Positions 1 through 7,406 of a stretch of 18,470 bases of DNA are shown piece by piece. The notes below the pieces were generated by a model. That model was not told the origin of the DNA. It did no database searches and saw nothing but the letters and a program-made list of their open reading frames with translations. Source of the stretch: Trachipleistophora hominis. Its lineage: Eukaryota; Microsporidia; Pleistophoridae. How positions within the stretch are numbered: the first letter of the stretch is position 1; each line of letters starts with the position of its first letter. The translations under genes were made by a program, and so were the position numbers. The DNA lies in NCBI GenBank assembly GCA_000316135.1, contig JH993858.1:23177-41646 (forward strand), in the 5' to 3' direction.

Positions 1-338
1 ATTATTATGATGATGTATTGAGAGTCTGCGTAAGATTGTAGAGATTTTATGGTCAGATTGATAAACTTATGGGGCAATGTATGACGTGTTTAATAAATCT
101 GTCAATTTGTACAGAAATATCATTAAATGATGGTAGTTGAGAGTGTTCAACTCATTGAAATTTAGTGTTATTTAAGAAGCATATTTAGATCACCAATCAT
201 TCAACACCTTCGAAATTTAATCACAATGTAATTTTTTAACTAAAAGTCGTTTTAATACTCTCCTTGCAACACTACATCTATCAAATGTCACAGTGTAATT
301 TATGTAATTTTACATTGTCAGGGTGAGGATTATTATTT

Positions 339-488
339 TTTTGAAATAGACCTCTTGGGCCAATACATGTTGCAACATAAGAATTATTTATTTAAGTGAT
401 TAAATAGAGGAGGTTGGCTCCAGGCCAACAAGACCAATACTTCTGTTTATTCTCACATCACTTATAAACTATTCTTTTGAAATAGACC
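339..488 (+). repeat. 14-bp direct repeat pair
   Basis: TTTTGAAATAGACC occurs identically at 339-352 and 475-488, 136 bp apart. Between them are two GGCC-centred CCAA-rich stretches (around 356-363 and 413-429). The second copy runs straight into the GACCAATC repeat copy at 485-520, so the pair may mark the edges of a small decayed element. This is inferred from sequence identity only. Confidence 0.5.
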
Positions 489-520
489 AATCGTCTTCCA
501 GGTTATTCTTTCATTAATAT
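485..520 (+). repeat. Dispersed repeat R2, diverged copy
   Basis: This stretch aligns without gaps to the R2 copy at 3662-3697: GACCAATC is identical and the following TTATTCTTTCATTAAT segment is near-identical. About ten positions differ and only two of them are transversions. No gene is nearby to explain the conservation. Confidence 0.5.
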
Positions 521-615
521 AAAATTAATTACAAGACAACGTATTTGATACGTGTAAGATGTGTCATGGGTAAGATTAGGGATTCATTTTGAATTCTTGC
601 TTGAAACTGACATAT

Positions 616-659
616 AATGGTAATTTAATGATAATTCAATGATAATTCAATAATAATTT
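616..659 (+). repeat. 11-bp minisatellite, 4 copies
   Basis: Four head-to-tail 11-bp units are present: AATGGTAATTT (616-626), AATGATAATTC (627-637), AATGATAATTC (638-648) and AATAATAATTT (649-659). The two central units are identical, and the outer ones differ from them only by transitions. The tract is non-coding. Confidence 0.8.
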
Positions 660-1139
660 ATTCATTTGATCTACATCAACGATAAAATTATAGAAATACA
701 CGCAATTCGGCCAAAATGGCTATTAAGTGTTAAAAGAAGTCAAAAAATTACGTCATAGAACTTTTTAAATGAACATAATGTTAGAAAATACTTTCGTAAC
801 CAATTATTGGCCAATTCTTTCATGTACAGTGATATCTCCTGCTTTATCAAAAGATTGAGAATATCCCGAGATAAACGCAGAAATTGAATTGAACGATTGT
901 TCAATAAAATTATGATCATGGACTGAGTTTAGGAAATTAAACAAAATAAAAATTCAAAAAAGGATTATAGACCGTAAATGGTGGCAGTGTAGACAACGAT
1001 ACGTAAAATAAAATTATAATCTAAGACCACGAACTGGCACAAACTACGTTACATGCAGTAACGATGATCAGGAAGAAACAGCAGTGGTCGGCAGAACATA
1101 ACAAAATAAACGTTTACTCCACCCGTATTTACTTTAAAA

Positions 1140-1736
1140 CTACAGGCCTGGACGCCTCTTCCTCATGGTATGGGTCTTCTCTAACGAGTCTACCATCCAC
1201 TCAAATGCTGGCAACAGCCTTAGCAACGGATTGCTATCGGTCGCCGATACAATACCAGACACAGTCTTGCACTCCCACAGATCGCACACGTTCTCAATAT
1301 TGAAGACTTTCAGCATCTTTTCTTTTCTATCATCGAGCTCAGGATCGTTAGGATCATCCGCCTTATTCGCCAAAATTAGCACCGGCTTGTTTTTGTAGTT
1401 TTCAAGAATGCTTCGAAGTGCTTCACCAGCCTCAGACCAACGATCCTCATCAAAAATATCCACAACAAACACCATTCCATCACTCAGCTCAACATACTTG
1501 CACCACACCGGGCGTATCTTGTCCTGTCCGCCAATGTCCCAGCACGAGAATTCCACGTTGTTCACCTGAAATTTCTCAACATTGAATCCGATCGTAGGAA
1601 CGGTAGGCACCGTGTTTTTGAGCTTCATCTGGTATAGAATTGTGGTCTTTCCAGCTGCGTCCAGTCCTATCATACAGATAGAATAGGGTGTCCTTGTGTT
1701 AAATAAATTTGTGAATGCTGCTATGACACTACCCAT
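1140..1736 (-). CDS. ARF1: ADP-ribosylation factor (ARF) small GTPase
   Basis: This is an ARF-family small GTPase, which recruits vesicle coats to Golgi membranes when GTP-bound. The 198-residue product keeps the ARF1 layout: Gly2 for N-myristoylation, an N-terminal amphipathic stretch, P-loop GLDAAGKT (24-31), switch I PTIGFNVE with Thr48, and switch II WDIGGQD (66-72) with Gln71 in the same place as in ARF1. The guanine-specificity motif reads NKAD (124-127) rather than NKQD. The usual CATSG motif near the C-terminus is CKTVSG (156-161), followed by about 12 extra residues (162-174) before the last helix. A basic tail ([12 protein letters not shown]) extends past the normal end, making it about 17 residues longer than typical ARF. 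The start is fixed by the MG myristoylation context and a GGGC block 12-15 bases upstream. An ARL subfamily member is less likely, given the classical switch sequences. Confidence 0.95.
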   Translation of the reverse strand: MGSVIAAFTNLFNTRTPYSICMIGLDAAGKTTILYQMKLKNTVPTVPTIGFNVEKFQVNNVEFSCWDIGGQDKIRPVWCKYVELSDGMVFVVDIFDEDRWSEAGEALRSILENYKNKPVLILANKADDPNDPELDDRKEKMLKVFNIENVCDLWECKTVSGIVSATDSNPLLRLLPAFEWMVDSLEKTHTMRKRRPGL

Positions 1737-1742
1737 TGTTTT

Positions 1743-1757
1743 GCTTTGCCCTTCTCT
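1743..1757 (-). promoter_or_regulatory. GGG-type microsporidian start signal of ARF
   Basis: On the coding strand GAGAAGGGCAAAGC lies just before the ARF start, with GGG 13-15 bases upstream of ATG. CCC or GGG blocks directly upstream of start codons are a known transcription-associated signal in microsporidia. The block resembles the TGGGCAATAG before the gene at 7407, at nearly the same distance. Confidence 0.6.
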
Positions 1758-2069
1758 TTAGTTTTTTTATTTAAATTTTTAATTAATTTTACAGGCTGTA
1801 ACAAAACGCGCAAAGAATCAAAATATTGCAAAATTAGTGGTGGTAAATGTGGGTTGATAGGTTTAGGCTGCATTTGTTTAATACGCTCTCATATTTTGAT
1901 AATTTAAAAATAAATTTTGTGTGATTGGTAAAGTTTAATCGTTTAGTGGTAGATTTCCTTCATTTTTAAGTTTTAGTATATCATGGCTTGATAGAAATAG
2001 AAAGTAAAATTAATTTAGAAATTAGGGAACTGTGAGTCATGGCAGGATATCACGGTCAGTCCTAGTGAA

Positions 2070-2191
2070 ATAGAAAATACGTAAGAGATGGTTGATATGG
2101 TGTATAGAGCTACTATAATGAACAGCATCGATAGAAAATACGTAAGAGGTGGTTGATATGGTGTATAGAGCTACTACGACAAGCAACATCG
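2070..2191 (+). repeat. 61-bp tandem duplication
   Basis: Two adjacent 61-bp units, 2070-2130 and 2131-2191, each begin ATAGAAAATACGTAAGAG and end CATCG. A third copy starts (ATAGAA at 2192) but stops at once. The units differ at 7 of 61 positions, with no gaps, and all seven differences are transitions. No open frame spans them, so this is non-coding. On the opposite strand just upstream (2050-2064) is CTAGGACTGACCGTG, resembling the R1 core end. Confidence 0.85.
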
Positions 2192-3155
2192 ATAGAATTA
2201 ATTAATAATACAACGAAATAGCTGTAAATGCACAAATATTCCGTATAATAATGTAATTTATACCATTACAAGGAACTACGATAGAAAACATCGTAATTAA
2301 CGAGACAGGTCTTCTCTAACCGTACAGTAGTACAAATACGAATAAAGCCAACGTTCTTTACGTTTTTTTAAGGAAGCATCTTCTCTTCTTAATTAGTAAG
2401 CAGTGATAACCGCAGAGATTCTAATCTTTTGTTTAAAAGATTAATAATACGTAAGAATAAAAATGTAAAATTAGTAAAACATTTTACATTAAAGGCGTGT
2501 TTAGCGCATTATGTTTTGAATTGTAATAGCCGTACAACGTATTACAATGATATCTTCAAATTACTTATTAGAATGGCAGTGTTTTTAGAAGACCTACGAT
2601 GATAAATTTAACTCAAACGTTGTTTTATAGAAGATTTATGAAACGTACGATTCGTAACACGTGCATTTATAAAGCTTGATAGGCTAAATTATTCTGGTTG
2701 TGTGATAAAAAATAAATCTTAAAGTTGTTTAGACGATAAGATGGTTAGCCTGCGATGTATTTTATCATTCTTTGATTACTTGCAAGATTAGAAAAATGAT
2801 AAGGCGTAAGAAACGTATTAATTTTCACTACACCATAACACAGAACGTAAAACGTATCTCTATTAACAAATAACGTTGTATAGAGATTGATAATTAATTA
2901 TTAATCGTACTACATCATAACGTAGAGTACATCATTACACTGAATGGATGAAAATATTAAAATGTAAATGGATTGAATTTGTGATGCTCATTTTTTGTAC
3001 AACGCGTCTATAACGAATATAATTTTGTTATAATACAAAAAGTAAGATATTAAGAATAGAGCATGGCCTGGAGAAACATTTTTCTAAGGGAGGACGATGC
3101 TACTCTCCTATCAACAGCCCATTTTAATACGCTATCACGTGTGTTTATGGTTTTT

Positions 3156-3250
3156 CTAAAAATATGTTTATTTATCATCATCACACACTTCATTCAACTT
3201 AACACGCTCTTCTGGTCCGTTAGGACTGACCATGGGCATAGGCCCATGGT
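3156..3250 (+). repeat. Dispersed repeat R1, copy 1
   Basis: This copy contains AAAAATATGTTTATTTAT followed about 25 bases later by the core ACGCTCTTCTGGTCCG...GACTGACCAT (3204-3233). The 30-bp core matches the minus-strand copy at 9758-9787 at 27 of 30 positions. Its left half matches the copy at 12503-12570, which shares the A/T lead-in as well. About 165 bp downstream a further match (AATGGTGCATTCTA near 3408) recurs near 12608 behind the other copy, so the original element may have been 250 bp or more. Confidence 0.75.
3229..3250. other. Perfect 9-bp-stem hairpin with 4-base loop
   Basis: ACCATGGGC (3229-3237) pairs perfectly with GCCCATGGT (3242-3250) around the loop ATAG. It is the strongest short inverted repeat I noticed in the window and sits exactly at the end of the R1 core. 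The other R1 copies do not keep the full stem, so it may be private to this copy. Confidence 0.8.
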
Positions 3251-3656
3251 TCATAAAATGTTTTTATTTTGTTAGCGAAGAGGTGAAGTAAAACACAATT
3301 AAAGATAATTAAGGTAAGCAGCAGCTAAGAGGATGCATGTTATTCTAATACATGGTTAGGTATTTTATTCAGAATAAAATTGCACGATCTTTCAAGATAG
3401 GATGTTAATGGTGCATTCTACACATTCAAACAACGCGTATTTCTCATCTTAAATGATATTTTCACTAAGAAAAACGTTCTTTAACTATCATCATGAAAAG
3501 ACGAAGGACGTGCAACAATAGTAACCTTAAAACATGTGCCTCTCTTCAAAAGTACGTTAAATAACTTTAATTAACACAATTAAATTCTTGAAAATACTTC
3601 AAAGGCTAGTAATAAATTTATCTTTTGCTAAAATAAAATACAACGGCCATCATAAT

Positions 3657-3698
3657 GAATTGACCAATCAATTTGCAAATTGTTCTTTTATTAATGTG
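3657..3698 (+). repeat. Dispersed repeat R2, copy A
   Basis: This 42-bp segment starting GAATTGACCAATCAATTTGC aligns without gaps to 18049-18090 with 10 differences, all transitions. It contains the 14-bp perfect palindrome CAATTTGCAAATTG (3669-3682), which is not preserved in the other copy. Weaker similarity extends upstream (CAAAAGT..TTAAATAAC near 3547, TTGCTAAA near 3625), so the true repeat may be about 150 bp. Confidence 0.7.
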
Positions 3699-3802
3699 AG
3701 AATAATTGGAGAAAGACCCTTTATGACGGAGAAGTCTTACATGAATTAATTGAAGATTGATTCTTACGATGAACGAGTCTTTTTTAAAAAGGGGCTTTTA
3801 TC

Positions 3803-3842
3803 ATTTCATACGCTCTAACACTTTTTTCTGGTCCATTGAGGA
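3803..3842 (+). repeat. Dispersed repeat R1, short diverged copy
   Basis: ATACGCTCTAACAC is followed by TTTTTTCTGGTCCATTGAGG. The second part matches the R1 core TCTTCTGGTCCGTTGAG apart from transitions. It lies 570 bp from copy 1 in the same orientation and leads into GAGAAAAGTCTTACG. Confidence 0.5.
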
Positions 3843-4094
3843 GAAAAGTCTTACGTTAAATAAAACATTCCCTTGAAGAATAGAAAATGAATTAATAAGA
3901 AAATCTAATCATTGATTGTACGATGATAATACACTTTAAACACTCGTTGTAGACGTGTTATTAACAGCAAGTGATAAATAAGCGAAGTAAACACGTTGTA
4001 AGTGCAAATATTTGTTTTACCATGAAAGGAATGGCCCGTACGTTGCACAAGCACGAAAGAAGAAACTATCTGCACAACAATCGACATAAGGTCC

Positions 4095-4100
4095 TTTATT
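4095..4100 (-). promoter_or_regulatory. AATAAA polyadenylation signal of RPT3
   Basis: AATAAA on the coding strand lies 8 bases after the RPT3 stop codon. Very short 3' ends with the signal at or near the stop are common in microsporidia. Confidence 0.5.
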
Positions 4101-4108
4101 TAACACGC

Positions 4109-5299
4109 TCAGTTGTAAAGCAGCGGTCCAGAAACTTTTCGATCCGCAACACGAGAATACGCCTCCTCAAAATCCTTCTGCAGGATGACGTACCTGCCGT
4201 TACGTATCGCAAGCATTCCTGCTTCCTGGCATATACTGTTCAAGTCTGCGCACGACAGGCGATCAGGCCTGCTCACGAAACTTTCGAGATCAACTTCATC
4301 TGAAAGATTCATCTTGTTGGTGATGGCGTTCAGAACAAGCCGTTTCTGCCTCTTATCGGGCAAAGGAAATTCAATCTTTCTGTCCAGACGGCCTGGTCTA
4401 AGCAGCGCAGGGTCTAAAATATCGGCACGGTTGGTCGCCATGATGACCTTCACATTGACCGTCACATCAAAGCCATCCATCTGACTGAGAAGCTCCAGGA
4501 GAACCCTCTGCACCTCCCTGTCAGCACTCGTTGCCGCATCAAACCGTTTGGTCGCAATCGAATCAACCTCATCAATAAACACTATGGAGGGCGCCTGTTC
4601 CCTTGCAAGCCTGAACACGTCTCTCACCATTCGTGGGCCCTCGCCGAGATACTTCTGCACGAACTCAGAGCCGTTCACCTGTATGAAGGTCGCCTTTGTT
4701 TTGTTTGCGACCGCTTTCACCAACATTGTCTTTCCAGTTCCGGGTGGTCCGTACAGGAGTACGCCCCGTGGCGGATCTATGCCTATCTGCTTGTACAACT
4801 CGAACTGCTTCAACGGCAATTCAACCGTCTCTATTATCTCCTGTTTCTGTGTCTCCAGACCGCCAATATCATCGTAGGTAACGGTGGGCCGCTGGGCCTC
4901 CAGCATCACAGGTATGCTTGAGTCGGCATCAGGTGGCAAAACATCAACAATTGCTGACGAGTGCCTGTGCAGCGCCACAGTCGTGTTAGGCTTTAAAAGC
5001 TCCTTGTCAACCGTGCTCAGGATCTTTACGACCGAATTACTGCCGGTAGTACTGCCAACAATTGCGGTTTGTTTGTCAATTGCCTCTAAAAACTGCCCCA
5101 TGATTAAAGGCACGCTTTTCACACGTTTTATCTCCTCTTTGGCACGTATCAGCTCACTCTTCAGTATGTTTATGTCCTTGATGCACTGCTGTTCCTCCCT
5201 GCAGAGTATTTCTAGCTCGTATTGCTTGCTCTTGTATTTTTCGTACACTTTCAGTGCGAACATGTCATTATCCTCTTTCGTCTGTGTCTTTGAACTCAT
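4109..5299 (-). CDS. RPT3: 26S proteasome regulatory ATPase subunit RPT3
   Basis: This is one of the six AAA+ ATPases of the proteasome 19S base, which unfold ubiquitinated proteins and open the 20S gate. Features in order: an N-terminal coiled coil (about 20-60), an OB-fold region (about 62-122), the linker VTYDDIGGL, Walker A GPPGTGKT (184-191), pore loop [12 protein letters not shown], Walker B VFIDEVDS (240-247), sensor Asn290 in ATNRAD, arginine fingers in RPGRLDR (301-307), and a C-terminal LYN (394-396), an HbYX gate-opening motif. The subunit call rests on [16 protein letters not shown] and [20 protein letters not shown] together with NRYVILQ-like GRYVILQ near the end, all typical of Rpt3. 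At 396 residues it is some 30 shorter than yeast Rpt3, mostly at the N-terminus. CCCC sits 3-6 bases before the chosen ATG. The coding GC content is clearly above the spacers. Confidence 0.95.
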   Translation of the reverse strand: MSSKTQTKEDNDMFALKVYEKYKSKQYELEILCREEQQCIKDINILKSELIRAKEEIKRVKSVPLIMGQFLEAIDKQTAIVGSTTGSNSVVKILSTVDKELLKPNTTVALHRHSSAIVDVLPPDADSSIPVMLEAQRPTVTYDDIGGLETQKQEIIETVELPLKQFELYKQIGIDPPRGVLLYGPPGTGKTMLVKAVANKTKATFIQVNGSEFVQKYLGEGPRMVRDVFRLAREQAPSIVFIDEVDSIATKRFDAATSADREVQRVLLELLSQMDGFDVTVNVKVIMATNRADILDPALLRPGRLDRKIEFPLPDKRQKRLVLNAITNKMNLSDEVDLESFVSRPDRLSCADLNSICQEAGMLAIRNGRYVILQKDFEEAYSRVADRKVSGPLLYN

Positions 5300-5301
5300 C
5301 A

Positions 5302-5305
5302 GGGG
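5302..5305 (-). promoter_or_regulatory. CCC-type start signal of RPT3
   Basis: The coding strand reads TAGCCCCTGATG, placing CCCC three to six bases upstream of the start codon. This fits the known microsporidian CCC motif and implies a very short 5' leader. Confidence 0.65.
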
Positions 5306-5817
5306 CTACAAAAATTTGTTTGTGGTATAAATTATCAATCCGGGCTTTAAGACGTTCTTTAAGAAGTAAATCTTTTCAATTCAACCGACCTAATGATAAC
5401 GCTTCATTCATAATGTTGTTGTCTTTCTTAACTCTTTTACGATTATTTCCTTCTCCTACATGTCTAAACTATTATCGAGTAATCTTTTGATCTGAGTCCT
5501 TATCAATCTCCTTGTTATTCCTCTAATTTTTAAATATAACAGGATTATTTACCGTATTATAGAATAGATGAGCACCAATGATCCGTTTTGTACGTGTAAT
5601 AGAATGAGTACCAGCTAAAAATAATCAATCTATATGCGATTTTGAGCAATGGTATTGTTAAACACTAACAAGGAAGCAAAAGTAACAATAATACTATTTT
5701 ATAACCTAATATAACGCAGTTATAACAATTGTAGGTACTACAGACAAAGTTTAGGATATACCACGTGTTAACTAACAAATTATTATTAGCATACTAATGA
5801 AAAAGGAGGAGATAATG

Positions 5818-5934
5818 CTAAACGTTGTTTGTATCGGTGATTGTTTCAACCTAACCCTGTTAAATTTTCATACTTACCTGTTTTTGTGGATGTTCTATGG
5901 TATTTGTGGTTAAACAATTAAACCTCTCTCCCAT
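5818..5934 (-). other. Possible mini-intron in a tiny gene or transcript
   Basis: The minus strand shows CAG|GTAAGTATG at 5880-5869, a near-ideal 5' splice site, followed within 21 to 27 bases by TTTAACAG (ending 5857) or GGTTAG (ending 5851), resembling the ultrashort introns of microsporidia. An ATG at 5934 opens 19 codons before it. Removing 27 bases gives a frame of 29 codons ending in TAG at 5818, while removing 21 bases gives an immediate stop. No CCC or GGG block precedes the ATG. It may be chance, a non-coding spliced leader, or a micropeptide. It lies about 520 bp upstream of the RPT3 start on the same strand. Confidence 0.25.
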
Positions 5935-7390
5935 TAAAAGAACAGTATTTCTTGTTCCTGTGATAGTTTAATACAACGAAAGTGCTACGAGAATAATGAT
6001 AAATAGATTTAATCTTGTAATAGATGTTAAGCCTTTTTTCTAGTCCTTATTTTTCTTTAAGAGTATGTTTAACTATAACATCACAACATATCATCAAATA
6101 TTCTTTTTCCAAGAATTATTTTCAAATCACTTACGCTGTAAACCATTTTATAATACGCTGATTAAATCAATACTCTCATGCTTCAAGTAAATTATGATTT
6201 GTAGTGACATAATAGAACAATTTATAGAAAATAAGATAGAATAGGTGATAAGTTACATTTAAATAGATGCATAGCTTTGTAATGGTACGTAATTAAAATA
6301 ACATTCAATAATGGTTGACAATAATAATATGCCATACAAAGAGCCTGTCAAATAAAGTAAACTACTGGAATGGCATCATAATATTCATAAGGTTTTTATC
6401 TGTTGTTAATTTCAGCAGTTTTCAGATTCACAAATTCTTATTCTACTAAATTAATAGAACGTCTTGTAGTGTAATTGATAAGTAATGGTGTAAAGAATTT
6501 CTCTAGTGAATAATGCCATGTAACGGTGCCAATGTATCGTGTACGTTTGTATTTTAGGAATTCTCTAAAGTATACTTTGAAAAGAAGCGCTAACACTTGA
6601 AAATAGAGGTTTAGTTAACTTATAATTGCGTTTTAAATCAACCACTAAGAATGAAATAAAGAAAATCTCATTAGAATCTGCTATTCGTCCTTTATATTAA
6701 CGATCGTAATTGTGATCTGATTGTCTGATCGTGTTTCAGTTTGTGTGTAATTACCAAAAATATGAATGTTTACTTAATTATCTCCGTACACGTCATTATG
6801 AACATCTATTTGTCAAGACTGAGGTAAAGTATTCGTTCTTCATGACATCGCTCAATCATGACGATTGATCGTATAAACCTCTCAAATTAAGACGTACATA
6901 ATTCTTAAAATGGGCTTAGAAAGCATTTTGAAGGTTTTTTTGTCGTGTAAGAAAAAGAGACGTATTCATTCAACCAATGAAACACACCTCAAAAGGTAAA
7001 CAAACGTAATTTTACGTAACTCCTTGCCTTTGTACAAAATACCAGATCAACATTAACGCGGCAACTCTTAAATAATTCGTAACGAACGTGCCTTCTGTTC
7101 TGGGCCTAGTTTCATAAAAACTGCAAATGCTTAACACGTACGTCAGAACACTGTGTATTATATTAAATTCATTATCGATCGTTGTAATCTATGGCCTGTC
7201 ATTACCATCAGCCTTCAAAACGTTTGTTAAATGATGTATTTTAAAGGAAAAGATACTTTAATATGCTATACCTGTGAATATACAATTGAAAGATGTTCCT
7301 GTGCCATATTTTTGATTTAATTATAAAACAAAACCATCACATCCAATAAAACACTTGTTTTACAAATAAAGGGTTTTTAAGTAGTTTTCT

Positions 7391-7400
7391 GGGCAATAGG
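7391..7400 (+). promoter_or_regulatory. GGG-type start signal of the secreted-protein gene
   Basis: GGGCAATAGG lies with its GGG 14-16 bases before ATG at 7407. Wording and spacing match the signal of the ARF gene, supporting this start over the in-frame Met15. Confidence 0.6.
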
Positions 7401-7406
7401 TCGTAA

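Larger units (their letters stand above)
1..1139. other. AT-rich spacer, no gene seen
   Basis: I see no credible coding region in this stretch, which lies downstream of the minus-strand ARF gene. It holds an 11-bp minisatellite (616-659), two identical copies of a 14-bp sequence beginning TTTTGAAATAGACC (339-352 and 475-488), a 6-bp-stem hairpin (GTTGGC 413-418 with GCCAAC 424-429), and a diverged copy of a dispersed repeat at 485-520. A 79-codon open frame at 1064-1303 runs antisense to the ARF 3' end and is taken as chance. Confidence 0.6.
1737..4108. other. 2.4-kb AT-rich spacer with repeats
   Basis: This spacer lies between the ARF promoter side and the RPT3 3' end, both genes being on the minus strand. 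I found no credible gene. It holds the 61-bp tandem duplication (2070-2191), two R1 repeat copies (3156-3250 and 3803-3842) with a strong hairpin (3229-3250), an R2 repeat copy (3657-3698), and two copies of a GAGAA(A)AGTCTTAC motif (near 3729 and 3841). A 70-codon frame at 3063-3275 runs through the R1 repeat, has no start signal and no recognisable domain. A TTTAATACGCTCT-like word also recurs (near 1876, 3123, 3200, 3808 and 4099). Confidence 0.6.
5300..7406. other. 2.1-kb spacer between divergent genes
   Basis: This spacer lies between the start of RPT3 (-) and the start of the secreted-protein gene (+), so it must carry both promoters. It is AT-rich with no open frame that I believe. The only item of note is an intron-like element with a tiny spliced frame at 5818-5934 on the minus strand. 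TTTTTTCTAGTCC near 6035 vaguely resembles the R1 core. Confidence 0.6.

Noticed and set aside
1206..1260. Possible short intron in ARF around the extra segment (GTATTG to CTAAG, minus strand)
   Set aside because: The best candidate is 37 bases, not a multiple of three. Removing it would bring a stop shortly after and lose the conserved last helix.
3063..3275. 70-codon open frame in the ARF-RPT3 spacer
   Set aside because: It runs through the R1 repeat and the hairpin, has no CCC or GGG block before its ATG, and shows no recognisable domain.
3905..4087. 60-codon minus-strand frame just downstream of RPT3
   Set aside because: Composition is like the spacer, there is no start signal, and it would begin inside the RPT3 3' end region.
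3971..4303. 110-codon plus-strand frame overlapping the RPT3 3' end
   Set aside because: It is mostly antisense to the RPT3 coding region and so is a shadow of a well-supported gene.
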